Below are positions 37,820 through 46,598 of a DNA stretch of 51,342 nucleotides, in pieces (the stretch's first letter is position 1; every line of letters starts with the position of its first letter). This stretch comes from Gammaproteobacteria bacterium (lineage in GTDB: Bacteria > Pseudomonadota > Gammaproteobacteria > Xanthomonadales > Xanthomonadaceae), in contig JANXRY010000043.1 of the NCBI GenBank assembly GCA_025356635.1, forward strand, positions 1-51,342, in the 5' to 3' direction. The notes beneath the pieces are model-generated. The model was not told where the DNA came from. It saw nothing but the letters and a program-made list of their open reading frames with translations, and made no database searches. A program made the translations under genes and the position numbers.

Positions 37820-39724
37820 GTGCGCGCACAGCGATGGGTCCTGCTGGTGGCCGTTTGCGGACTACGGGTTTCCGCTGCATTGGCGTCGGCCGACGACGCG
37901 GCCGTGCGCCGGGAACTGGAAGCGCACCGGACTGCGGCGACGTTCAACGAAGCCGATCGCCACCAGGCCGCGGCCCTGGCCCTGTTGAGCACCGGCGTTT
38001 CGCCGGCGCTGCGGCTGGAAGTCGAAGGCATCGAATGCCAGGAAGACAGCTTCGAAAACGATGACGCCGACGGGCAGCTGTGGCGCCAAGCGCAAGCTGG
38101 CGTAGTCCAGGCTCGGGTGAACGGGCAGCCCACTGTCGAGGCGCGGTTCGATCTTTGCGCCGGCAACATTCTGACGGCACGTGGCGAATACGCGGCCGCT
38201 GCCGCCCGCTACGAGCGGGCCCTAGCTTTGGCGCGACGGGCGCACGCGGTCAGCCTGGAAGCGGCCACCCTCAATTTGCGCGGCGCGTTGGCGTCGGCAC
38301 GCGCCTCGTTTCGTGACGCCCTGGTCGACCTGACGCGGGCGCGTGATCTGTTCCAGGCGGTGGGCGAGCCCGCCAATCTGATCGGGATTAGCAACGAGCT
38401 GGCCAAGCTGTATTCCCGGCTGGGCGATTACGCCACCGCGCTGGCCTATTTCCAAGGCGTGCACACCGCGGTGGTGGCGACCGGCAATGATTCCGACTTG
38501 TCGATCATCCTCGGCAACCTCGCCAGCACCAACGATGCCCTTGGCCGGCAGGCGGAAGCGCAAGCCAACATCGCCGAGTCGCTCAAGTATGCGGAACGCT
38601 CCAAAGATCCCTTGCAGATCGCCGTCGTGCAGATGAAGCGCGGCCGCATCCTCGATCACGCCAAGCAATACGGCCCGGCTCTGGAGGAGCTGACGCGCGC
38701 GCGCCAGCACTTCCTGCAACAACACGACAAAGAGCGACTGGCGCTGACCGATCTTTACATGGCGCAGGCATTGGAACCGCTGGGTCGACCGATGCCGGCG
38801 TTGGCGCGGGTGCAGGCGGCGCGGGCAGTGTTCGCGACGAACCAGAGCTTGTTGAATCTGGCCGAGGCGCAAACGCTGGAAGCGCGCTTGTTGTCGTCGC
38901 TTGGCCGCGACCATGAAGCCTACATCGCCGAACAGGCCGGGCGCGTCACCAGCATGCTCCTGGCCAGACAAACCAACGACTACCAGATGATCCTGACCCA
39001 AGCCGCGTCGGCGGTGCGCGAGCAACAAGCCGAGAACGCTTCCCTGCGCCGAGAAGTGCTGGCGCAGTGGCAAGTCATTTCGGAGCGCGACCGCACCCGC
39101 CGCTGGCAGCGAGTGGCGCTGGCCGCGGGCGTGGTCGTGCTGCTCGGCATCACCGCCTGGGCCTGGCGGCAGTTCCGGCACGGCCAGCGCATGCGCCATT
39201 TGTCGTTGACCGACGAACTGACCGGCTTGCCCAATCGCCGGAGCATCCTAGCCTTCGCCGCCAGCCAATTGGAGTATGCGCGCCGCATCCGCGATCCCCT
39301 GACCCTGATGCTGCTCGACATCGACCACTTCAAGGACGTCAACGACCGGTTCGGCCATGGCGCCGGCGACGACGTACTGCGCACCGTCGCCGCCAGCCTG
39401 GTCGGCGCCATGCGCCACGGCAGTCGGGTCGGCCGAACCGGCGGCGAGGAATTCTTCGTGGTCCTGCCGCACACCGCGAGCGACGAGGCGCTGCTGGCGG
39501 CCGATCGCCTGCGCACGGCGATCGCGGCCTTGCGGCGGGATTGCGCGGGCCAGGCATTGCAGGTCACCGCCAGCTTCGGCGTCGTCACGGTGCCGCCCGG
39601 CACCGGCGATCTCGATGCCTTGTACGACAAGGCGGACGCGGCGCTTTACGCCGCCAAGCATCGTGGCCGCAATCGCGCCGTGCACCATCGCGACCTGACG
39701 GTTCCGGCGGCGGTCAGCTGCTAA
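37820..39724 (+). CDS. TPR-domain diguanylate cyclase
   Basis: 634 aa from a GTG start preceded by a G-rich ribosome-binding region. Signal peptide (about 1-23), several tetratricopeptide-like repeats in the periplasm (about 100-380), coiled coil (about 385-430), one TM helix (about 435-455), then a GGDEF domain with intact active site GGEEF at 541-545. The inhibitory RxxD site reads RHGS (532-535), so it is not conserved. Second cyclic di-GMP synthase in the window. Confidence 0.9.
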   Translation: MRAQRWVLLVAVCGLRVSAALASADDAAVRRELEAHRTAATFNEADRHQAAALALLSTGVSPALRLEVEGIECQEDSFENDDADGQLWRQAQAGVVQARVNGQPTVEARFDLCAGNILTARGEYAAAAARYERALALARRAHAVSLEAATLNLRGALASARASFRDALVDLTRARDLFQAVGEPANLIGISNELAKLYSRLGDYATALAYFQGVHTAVVATGNDSDLSIILGNLASTNDALGRQAEAQANIAESLKYAERSKDPLQIAVVQMKRGRILDHAKQYGPALEELTRARQHFLQQHDKERLALTDLYMAQALEPLGRPMPALARVQAARAVFATNQSLLNLAEAQTLEARLLSSLGRDHEAYIAEQAGRVTSMLLARQTNDYQMILTQAASAVREQQAENASLRREVLAQWQVISERDRTRRWQRVALAAGVVVLLGITAWAWRQFRHGQRMRHLSLTDELTGLPNRRSILAFAASQLEYARRIRDPLTLMLLDIDHFKDVNDRFGHGAGDDVLRTVAASLVGAMRHGSRVGRTGGEEFFVVLPHTASDEALLAADRLRTAIAALRRDCAGQALQVTASFGVVTVPPGTGDLDALYDKADAALYAAKHRGRNRAVHHRDLTVPAAVSC

Positions 39725-39754
39725 ACTTTCGCGTCAATCTTCGCCGGGCCTTTC

Positions 39755-40993
39755 GTGGACACCACAACTCCAATCGTACCCGTGCGCCAAGCCGCGCTGG
39801 CCTTCATCTTCATCACTGTGCTGCTCGATATCCTGTCGTTCGGGATCATCATTCCGGTGCTGCCGCACCTGATCAAGTCGATGGCCGGCGGCAGTTTCGT
39901 ACTGGCAGCGCACTGGGTCGGCTGGTTCGGTACGGTGTTCGCGATCATGCAGTTCGTGTTCTCGCCAGTGCAGGGCGCGCTGTCCGACCACTTCGGGCGG
40001 CGGCCGGTGATCCTGTTGTCGAACCTCGGTCTCGGGCTGGATTTCATCCTGATGGCGTTGGTCAACACGCTGCCCTTGTTGTTTATCGGCCGCATCATTT
40101 CGGGCATCACTTCGGCGAGTTTCTCCACCGCCAACGCGTACATCGCCGATGTCACGCCGCCGGAAAAGCGCGCCGGTGCATTCGGCCTGCTGGGCGCGGC
40201 ATTCGGAGTCGGTTTCGTGGTCGGACCTGCGTTGGGCAGCCTGCTCTCCGGGGTGAATCCGCGCGCGCCGTTCGCCGCTGCCGCCGTGCTGAGCCTGGCC
40301 AATTTTTGCTACGGATATTTCGTGCTGCCCGAATCGCTGCCGCCGGACCGTCGCAGCGGGTTCAACTGGAAACGCGCCAATCCGGTTGGCGCCTTGATGA
40401 TGCTCAGGCGTTATCCGCAGGTGTTCGGGCTCGCGCTGACGGTGTTCCTGTTCCAGCTCGCGCATTACGTGTTCAACAGTGTGTTCGTGCTGTATGCCGA
40501 CTACCGCTACGGCTGGGACCAGCGGCATGTCGGTTATGTGCTCGCAGGCGTCGGCGTACTCAGCGCGTTCGTGCAGGCATGGCTGGCCAAGCGCGTTGTG
40601 CATGCGCTCGGCGAGCGCCGCACCTTGCTGCTCGGAACGCTCTGCGGAGCGATCGGTTTCGGCATCTATGGCTTCGCGTCGACCGGCTGGGTATTCCTGC
40701 TGGCGATGCCGATTGGTGCGCTGTGGGGGCTGGCCAGTCCGATTACCCAATCGATCATGACCCGGCAGGTCGACCCGCACGAACAGGGCCGGCTGCAAGG
40801 CAGCGTGACCTCGCTGGCTAGCACTGCCGGCATCTTCGGCCCGTGGTTGTTCACCACGGTCTTCGCGACGTTCATCGGTACGTCCGCGCCCACGCATCTG
40901 CCGGGCGCGCCGTTCTTGCTCTCGTCGTCGCTGGTGCTGGTCGCGCTGGCCATTGTCTGGCGCACCACGGCGCACCTGCACGCCGTGGACTGA
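39755..40993 (+). CDS. MFS transporter, TCR/Tet family
   Basis: 412 aa, 12 TM helices, from a GTG start. The family motifs are GALSDHFGRRPV between TM2 and TM3 and PVLPHLIKSM after TM1. Close to the tetracycline-type MFS family, but many chromosomal members export other compounds, so resistance is not implied. It follows the diguanylate cyclase by 30 bp. Confidence 0.88.
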   Translation: MDTTTPIVPVRQAALAFIFITVLLDILSFGIIIPVLPHLIKSMAGGSFVLAAHWVGWFGTVFAIMQFVFSPVQGALSDHFGRRPVILLSNLGLGLDFILMALVNTLPLLFIGRIISGITSASFSTANAYIADVTPPEKRAGAFGLLGAAFGVGFVVGPALGSLLSGVNPRAPFAAAAVLSLANFCYGYFVLPESLPPDRRSGFNWKRANPVGALMMLRRYPQVFGLALTVFLFQLAHYVFNSVFVLYADYRYGWDQRHVGYVLAGVGVLSAFVQAWLAKRVVHALGERRTLLLGTLCGAIGFGIYGFASTGWVFLLAMPIGALWGLASPITQSIMTRQVDPHEQGRLQGSVTSLASTAGIFGPWLFTTVFATFIGTSAPTHLPGAPFLLSSSLVLVALAIVWRTTAHLHAVD

Positions 40994-41009
40994 ACCAAGC
41001 GCGGCATGC

Positions 41010-41024
41010 GCTAGCATGGCCGCT
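41010..41024 (+). promoter_or_regulatory. Promoter-like 15-mer upstream of folE
   Basis: GCTAGCATGGCCGCT with the -10-like hexamer TAGCAT; a CTGAAC at 40991-40996 could be the -35 at 16 bp. The same 15-mer recurs at 42262-42276 in front of the Xaa-Pro peptidase gene, both just upstream of the ribosome-binding site. Confidence 0.35.
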
Positions 41025-41041
41025 CGCCCCGGAGAAACGCC

Positions 41042-41626
41042 ATGAGCCAGAAACCGACCCGCGAACAAGCCGAGTCCGCCGTCCGTACCCTGCTCGCCTG
41101 GAGTGGCGACGACCCGACGCGCGAAGGCTTGCGCGACACGCCCAAGCGGGTGGTCGAGGCCTACGGCGACTGGTTCTCCGGTTATGGCGAGGATCCGCGC
41201 GAGTTTCTTGCCCGCACCTTCGAGGAAGTCGCCGGTTACGACGAGATGATCGTGCTGCGCGACATCGAGTTCGAAAGCCACTGCGAACACCACATGGCGC
41301 CGATCATCGGCAAGGCGCATGTCGGCTACCTGCCGGCCGGCAAGGTAGTGGGTATCAGCAAGCTGGCGCGGGTGGTTGAGGCCTATGCGCGCCGCTTGCA
41401 GGTGCAGGAAAAACTCACCGCCCAGATCGCCCGCTGCATCGAGGAGGTGCTACAACCGCGCGGCGTTGGCGTGGTGATCGAGGGCGCGCATGAATGCATG
41501 ACCACCCGAGGCATCCACAAGCGCGGCGTGAGCATGGTGACCTCGAAGATGCTCGGCGGCTTCCGCGACGATGCCCGCACCCGGGCCGAATTCCTGCGTT
41601 TCATCGATGTTGGCAGCAAGCGCTGA
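41042..41626 (+). CDS. folE: GTP cyclohydrolase I
   Basis: 194 aa. Converts GTP to 7,8-dihydroneopterin triphosphate, first step of folate and pterin synthesis. Zinc-site motifs seen: [11 protein letters not shown] and [10 protein letters not shown]; substrate-binding [16 protein letters not shown]. The pterin it supplies may also serve the phenylalanine hydroxylase encoded about 7 kb upstream. Start ATG 41042 has a GGAGA ribosome-binding site. Confidence 0.96.
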   Translation: MSQKPTREQAESAVRTLLAWSGDDPTREGLRDTPKRVVEAYGDWFSGYGEDPREFLARTFEEVAGYDEMIVLRDIEFESHCEHHMAPIIGKAHVGYLPAGKVVGISKLARVVEAYARRLQVQEKLTAQIARCIEEVLQPRGVGVVIEGAHECMTTRGIHKRGVSMVTSKMLGGFRDDARTRAEFLRFIDVGSKR

Positions 41627-41658
41627 CCGCACATTCGGTCCTGAGGCATAATCAAGCC

Positions 41659-42246
41659 ATGTCCCCCGCCCGTGCCAAAGACGCCAAGACCCTGCTGCTT
41701 GAATTCCGCGAGCGGGTGGTGGTTGCGCCGGCCTTGCCGGCCCGCGAGGATTGGCTGGCCCGGATCGACGGCATCCTCAAGGCGCTGGAAGTCCAGGGTG
41801 CTCTGATCGGCCGCCTGCGCCAGGATGTCGAAGAAGCCGAGCACAACCGCGACGCCGCCAACCTCGCGCGGATGCGCGTGTTTGGCCAGCTCAACACCCT
41901 GCACAAGACCTTGGCGGCGGCTACGCCGAATTTCACCGGCGATGCCAGCGGCGAGCCGCAGCACGTTGCCCAGCGCCGGATCCAGTGGCTGGTCGAGAGC
42001 GGCGGCACCGATCCGGCCATCGCCTTGGCAGCACGCCAGGCAGAGATGGAAGCACCGATGCCCGGCCAGGCCGTGCTTGAGGCGATCATTGCCGGCGAGC
42101 GCAAGTTCAACAAGGCGCAACTGGAGTTCAGTGTTTCCGAGGCGATGGTGCTGACCAACTGGGAAATGACCCCGCTCGAGATCATCGGCAAGGGCGAAGT
42201 CTGGCTCGCCGAGTTGATCCTCAAGAACCACAGCAGCTCGGCCTAG
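41659..42246 (+). CDS. Hypothetical protein, unknown function
   Basis: 195 aa, no signal peptide or TM helix. A helical, charged protein (RLRQDVEEAEHNRDAANLAR; later AARQAEMEAPMPGQAVLEAI and TNWEMTPLEIIGKGEVWLAE). I do not recognise a family. ATG 41659 is preceded by CATAAT at a -10 distance, with CTGACC 18 bp before it overlapping the folE stop, so it probably has its own promoter and a very short leader. Confidence 0.75.
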   Translation: MSPARAKDAKTLLLEFRERVVVAPALPAREDWLARIDGILKALEVQGALIGRLRQDVEEAEHNRDAANLARMRVFGQLNTLHKTLAAATPNFTGDASGEPQHVAQRRIQWLVESGGTDPAIALAARQAEMEAPMPGQAVLEAIIAGERKFNKAQLEFSVSEAMVLTNWEMTPLEIIGKGEVWLAELILKNHSSSA

Positions 42247-42261
42247 GCGTCCAAGTGCAGT

Positions 42262-42276
42262 GCTAGCATGGCCGCT
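42262..42276 (+). promoter_or_regulatory. Promoter-like 15-mer upstream of Xaa-Pro peptidase gene
   Basis: Identical copy of GCTAGCATGGCCGCT also found at 41010-41024, containing the -10-like TAGCAT, directly ahead of a strong AAGGAGG ribosome-binding site. Confidence 0.35.
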
Positions 42277-42292
42277 TGCCAAGGAGGCCGCC

Positions 42293-43714
42293 ATGCGTTC
42301 TGTTTTCTCGTTGCTCATGTTCGTGTTGTTCGCCGCGCCGGTATTGGCCGGCAGCCCCGCCGCCGAATACGTCGCGCGCCGCGCGGAACTGGCGCGGCAG
42401 ATCGGTCCCGATGGCATTCTGATTCTGATGTCGCCGCCGCCGTCGCAACGCAATGGCGATGTCGACTGGCCGTACCGACAGGAAGACAGCCTGCTCTACC
42501 TGACCGGCCTGGGCGATCCGGAAACCTCACTGGTACTCACGCCTGGCGATGCCGAGCGCAAGGAATCGGTGTTCACCCGTGACAGCGATCCGGCCAGCGA
42601 AGTCTGGACCGGCCGCATCCCCACGTTCGCGGAAGTTACCGCCCTAAGCGGCGTCAAGAACGTCAGTTCGTCCAGCCAGCTCAGTGGCTTCGTCAGTTCC
42701 TTGTTGGAACGGCATGGCGGCCAGCAGAGCCTGCGTGACGGCAAGACCGTGGTCTGGATGATCCTGGAGAATCGTTCGTTCGGTGGCGACGTCAGTGCCG
42801 AGCTCAAGTACGTCGAGCAGCTGCGCCGGAGCTATCCAGAACTGCAATTCCGCGATGCCTTCCCCTTGTTGGCGGCCATGCGCCTGGTCAAGAGCCCGGC
42901 CGAGATCGCCACCGTGCAGCACGCCATCGACGTGACCGTGGCCGCGCAGAAAGCGGCGATGCAGCGGGTTCGCACGGCGCAGCACGAATACGAGATCCAG
43001 GCCACGATCGAATACACCTTCCGAAATCTCGGCGCCTGCTGCTGGGCGTTCCCCTCGATCGCCGCCTCCGGCCGCAACACTACGACCCTGCATTACGAAA
43101 CCAACAACGATGTGGTGGTGCCGGGCGCACTGATGCTCACCGACATCGGCGCCGAGGTCGATGGCTATTCGGCCGACGTGACCCGAACTTATCCGCAGTC
43201 CGGCCACTTCAACACCGAACAGCGCGCCATCTATGAAGCGGTGCTGCGCGCGCAATCGGAAACCATTCCGAAGATGAAAGCGGGCGCGTCGATGCGCGAT
43301 GTCCACAACGCCGCCGTCGGTATCCTCGGCGAGGAGTTGCTCAAGCTCGGCCTGATCAGCCAGAACAAACCCGAGCAGGTGCGGATGTACTTCTTCCACG
43401 GGCTGGGCCACCAGCTGGGCCTGCGCACGCATGACGTCGGCGATTACCGCGGCAACCTGCTCAAGGCCGGGATGATCGTCACCGACGAACCGGGCATCTA
43501 CGTGCGCCCGACCGATGTGCACGCCAGCCCGACCTACCTGGCGCTGACCGCCGCCGAACGCGCCGGCATCGATGCCGCACTGGTCAAGTACGCCGACATT
43601 GGTGTGCGCATCGAGGACGACATCCTGATCACCGACGCGGCGCCACGGAACCTGTCCGGCGCGGCACCGCGAACGGTCGAGGAAGTCGAGCGGTTCATGC
43701 AGGCTTCGCCGTAA
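42293..43714 (+). CDS. Exported Xaa-Pro aminopeptidase (M24B)
   Basis: 473 aa. Removes the N-terminal residue before proline. Signal peptide MRSVFSLLMFVLFAAPVLAG, an AMP_N-type domain, then the pita-bread metallopeptidase fold with the five metal ligands in DIGAEVDGYSADVTRTYP (two Asp), HGLGHQLGLRTHDVG (His), DEPGIY (Glu) and GVRIEDDILIT (Glu). Periplasmic location is inferred from the signal peptide. A strong AAGGAGG ribosome-binding site supports ATG 42293. Confidence 0.92.
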   Translation: MRSVFSLLMFVLFAAPVLAGSPAAEYVARRAELARQIGPDGILILMSPPPSQRNGDVDWPYRQEDSLLYLTGLGDPETSLVLTPGDAERKESVFTRDSDPASEVWTGRIPTFAEVTALSGVKNVSSSSQLSGFVSSLLERHGGQQSLRDGKTVVWMILENRSFGGDVSAELKYVEQLRRSYPELQFRDAFPLLAAMRLVKSPAEIATVQHAIDVTVAAQKAAMQRVRTAQHEYEIQATIEYTFRNLGACCWAFPSIAASGRNTTTLHYETNNDVVVPGALMLTDIGAEVDGYSADVTRTYPQSGHFNTEQRAIYEAVLRAQSETIPKMKAGASMRDVHNAAVGILGEELLKLGLISQNKPEQVRMYFFHGLGHQLGLRTHDVGDYRGNLLKAGMIVTDEPGIYVRPTDVHASPTYLALTAAERAGIDAALVKYADIGVRIEDDILITDAAPRNLSGAAPRTVEEVERFMQASP

Positions 43715-43741
43715 GCCGTCAGGCGACAACGGCCGGTTTTT
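43715..43741 (+). terminator. Weak hairpin terminator after Xaa-Pro peptidase
   Basis: GCCGT and ACGGC (43715-43719, 43729-43733) can pair, followed three bases later by TTTTT. It separates the peptidase gene from the Rhs locus. Confidence 0.4.
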
Positions 43742-43799
43742 GCGGCTTCTTGCGTTGTTTGCTCAAGCGGTGTCTTTTTAATTTTCGGGGTGATGGGAT

Positions 43800-46598
43800 A
43801 TGGGGTCCAAGTCAGGATTGGCGAGCATCATGCTCGCCACGGGTTTTGTCGTTTCTGTGGCACAGGCAGCGACAGAGACTTATATCGACCCCGGCGATGA
43901 TTACGCCAAGCACCTGCGAAGCGCTCGGGAAGTCACTCCGCTCAAGTCCGACGCCTTTGGCGAGCAAGTCAGCCTGTACAACGGCTCCACCGAGTTCATG
44001 CTCACCGATATCGCCATCCCAGGCAATTTCAGTCTCCCGGTGCAATTGGGCCGGCAGTTTCAGATCGAAGGCCGGAAGATTGATAGCGGCAATCTGGGTG
44101 GCTTTGGTGAGTGGGATTTGGATGTTCCTTACATCGTCGGCACCTTCACCGCTGATTTTGGCTGGAAGGTGCTGACGGCCAACGGTTACGACCGTTGCAC
44201 CCATCCAGTCGTGCCCGATGTCGCCGTTTACGGCACCTCGGACCCATCAACCAATTACCAGCCCTTCTACGATCTGATCTGGGATGGCAATCACCTGCAT
44301 GTCCCGGGCGATGGCGACCAGGAAATGTTCGTCGACAACGCCGCGCAGTTCCCGGCGATGACCGATGGCAATGCCCACCCCTGGATCACCAAGAGCCTGT
44401 ATCGGATCGGTTGCCTTGCGATGACCAAGAACGGTTACCCGGGCGAAGCCTTTGTTGCTGTATCCCCTTCCGGCGTCAAATACACCTTCGATTGGGTCGT
44501 AGTGCATCCGGAGACGGCGGTTCCCCTTTACACGACTTCCGATGCCAACAATATCAAGACGACCCACTACGCCACGCGCAGTCGCATCTTCATGCTAGCC
44601 ACCCGGGTTGAAGACCGATTCGGCAACTGGGTCAGTTACACCTACAGTGGCGATCACCTGACCCACATCGACGGCTACTCCCGCGATGGAACGCCGGATG
44701 GCCGCTTCATTGCCCTGACCTACACCAACGGCGTCGTGACCCAGGCCACCAGCAATGTCGGCACCTGGACGTATTCGTACATCACCAACACGGTCTGGCC
44801 GTATATCAATGGGTTGTCACTCAGCGCCGTGACTTCCCCGGACGGCTCGCAGTGGACCTATAGCGCGACCGGCAACCTGCAACTGACGCGCCCGCCCAAG
44901 GACGACTACACCTATCCGACCATCCATTGCCAGATCGAACCGGACCCGAAAACCGGAACCTTCGCATTGACCATCGGCGCGCCCTCCGGGGCGACCTCCG
45001 TGTTCAGTTTTTCGTACGATCGCCATTGGCGCAACTACGTGGCCTATACCTGCAATGACGGCAACGCCAACCACGATTATCCAAAAACGTATGCCTTTTT
45101 CGACAATTTCGACCTGATCGCGAAAGAAGTCAGCGGACCGGGCGCGCCGTCACAGCACTGGAGTTACAGCTATCTCGACCCGACGGGCAGCTATTTCGAT
45201 GCCAGCGCCCCGTATGCGTCGGCCTACGTGACATCGCAGACCTTCATCCCGCCGGGTACTTGCAACGGCTGCTCGCTGAGCAGGACCACGACCGTGGTCG
45301 GCCCGACCGAGAGCACGTCCTATTCCTTCGGTGCCCAATACGCCCGCAATGAAGGTCGTCTGCTTGGAACGTCCGTGAGCACGCTCACCGGCACGGTGCT
45401 GAAGTCGGCGAGTACCGGCTACGTGACCGATGCGGAGATCGGAACGCTGCCGTTCCCGGACAACACCGGGTTGACCTTGATGCCCATCTTCAAGAGCCCG
45501 CTGGTCTCGCGGTTACGGCCAGTGCGCAGCAGCTCGACGGTCCAGGACGGGGTGACGTTCACCGCCACCAACAACAGCTACGACGCCCTTGCCAATCCGC
45601 TCAGCGTGACCCACGCCAGCAGCCTGGGATTTACTCGTTCTGATGCCACGGCCTATGTCCACAACACCGCCAAGTGGGTGATCAACCAGGTCAACACAGT
45701 CACCGATAGTGGCACCGGCAAGGTGATGAGCCAGACCAACTACGATGCGATTTCCGCTTTGCCGATCCAGCAATACCAGTTCGGCCTGTTCCGGCAATCG
45801 ATGCTCTACAACACCGATGGCACTTTGGCCTCGGTCACCGACGGCAACGGCCATACCACTACGGCGTCGAACTGGTTCCGTGGTGTACCGCGTCTGATCA
45901 CGTTCGCCGACACGACGACGCAATCGGCCGTGGTCAACGATGCCGGTTGGCTGACCTCGGTCGCCGATGAGAACGGCTTTGCCACCAGCTATGGTTACGA
46001 CGTGATGGGTCGATTGACCCAGGTGACCTATCCGAGCGGTGACAGCACGGTCTGGAACAATTCCACGCAAAGTTTCACGAAGATCGCCACCAGCGAGTAC
46101 GGCATTCCTGCCGGTCATTGGAAGCTGGTGTCGGCCACGGGACGCGGGCAGACTGCCACGATCTACGACGCTTTGTGGCGTCCAGTCGTCACGATCACCG
46201 AAGACCTGGACAACGCCGCGTCCCAGAGTTTCGTGGTCAATCGTTACGATGCCGGTGGGCGGCTGGCTTTCGCCAGCTACCCGGTCGGCAGTCTGGTCAC
46301 GGTCAATGACGTGCTCGACGGAACCGCGACCGCCTACGATGCCCTGGGCCGCGTCACCAGCGTCCAGCAAAATTCGGAGCTGGGCGTGCTCACCACCACC
46401 ACCGAGTACCTGACCGGCTTCCAGACTCGGGTTACCAATCCGCGCGGTTACCAGACCACGATGAGTTACCAGGCCTTCGACGCGCCAAGTACCGAGGCGC
46501 CGACGGCCATCGTCTCGCCCGAGGCGGTCACCACCACGATCAACCGCGACACTTTTGGCAAACCCTTGACGGTCACGCGTACCGGGGTGTCGCCATGA
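43800..46598 (+). CDS. Rhs/YD-repeat protein, N-terminal half (split)
   Basis: 932 aa. Signal peptide (cleavage near VAQA-A), an N-terminal region typical of Xanthomonadales Rhs proteins (DAFGEQVSLYNGSTEF), then degenerate YD repeats (DGTLASVTDGNGHTTT, SYGYDVMGRLTQVTYPSGD). It has no Rhs core (RYYDPxTGRF) and no toxin tip. It ends in TFGKPLTVTRTGVSP, which looks like the middle of a larger Rhs chain, and its stop overlaps the next start (ATGA at 46595). The product presumably forms part of the extracellular or periplasmic Rhs shell. Confidence 0.88.
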   Translation: MGSKSGLASIMLATGFVVSVAQAATETYIDPGDDYAKHLRSAREVTPLKSDAFGEQVSLYNGSTEFMLTDIAIPGNFSLPVQLGRQFQIEGRKIDSGNLGGFGEWDLDVPYIVGTFTADFGWKVLTANGYDRCTHPVVPDVAVYGTSDPSTNYQPFYDLIWDGNHLHVPGDGDQEMFVDNAAQFPAMTDGNAHPWITKSLYRIGCLAMTKNGYPGEAFVAVSPSGVKYTFDWVVVHPETAVPLYTTSDANNIKTTHYATRSRIFMLATRVEDRFGNWVSYTYSGDHLTHIDGYSRDGTPDGRFIALTYTNGVVTQATSNVGTWTYSYITNTVWPYINGLSLSAVTSPDGSQWTYSATGNLQLTRPPKDDYTYPTIHCQIEPDPKTGTFALTIGAPSGATSVFSFSYDRHWRNYVAYTCNDGNANHDYPKTYAFFDNFDLIAKEVSGPGAPSQHWSYSYLDPTGSYFDASAPYASAYVTSQTFIPPGTCNGCSLSRTTTVVGPTESTSYSFGAQYARNEGRLLGTSVSTLTGTVLKSASTGYVTDAEIGTLPFPDNTGLTLMPIFKSPLVSRLRPVRSSSTVQDGVTFTATNNSYDALANPLSVTHASSLGFTRSDATAYVHNTAKWVINQVNTVTDSGTGKVMSQTNYDAISALPIQQYQFGLFRQSMLYNTDGTLASVTDGNGHTTTASNWFRGVPRLITFADTTTQSAVVNDAGWLTSVADENGFATSYGYDVMGRLTQVTYPSGDSTVWNNSTQSFTKIATSEYGIPAGHWKLVSATGRGQTATIYDALWRPVVTITEDLDNAASQSFVVNRYDAGGRLAFASYPVGSLVTVNDVLDGTATAYDALGRVTSVQQNSELGVLTTTTEYLTGFQTRVTNPRGYQTTMSYQAFDAPSTEAPTAIVSPEAVTTTINRDTFGKPLTVTRTGVSP

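Noticed and set aside
39755-40993. Tetracycline resistance gene
   Set aside because: It belongs to the TCR/Tet transporter family, but that alone does not show tetracycline export.
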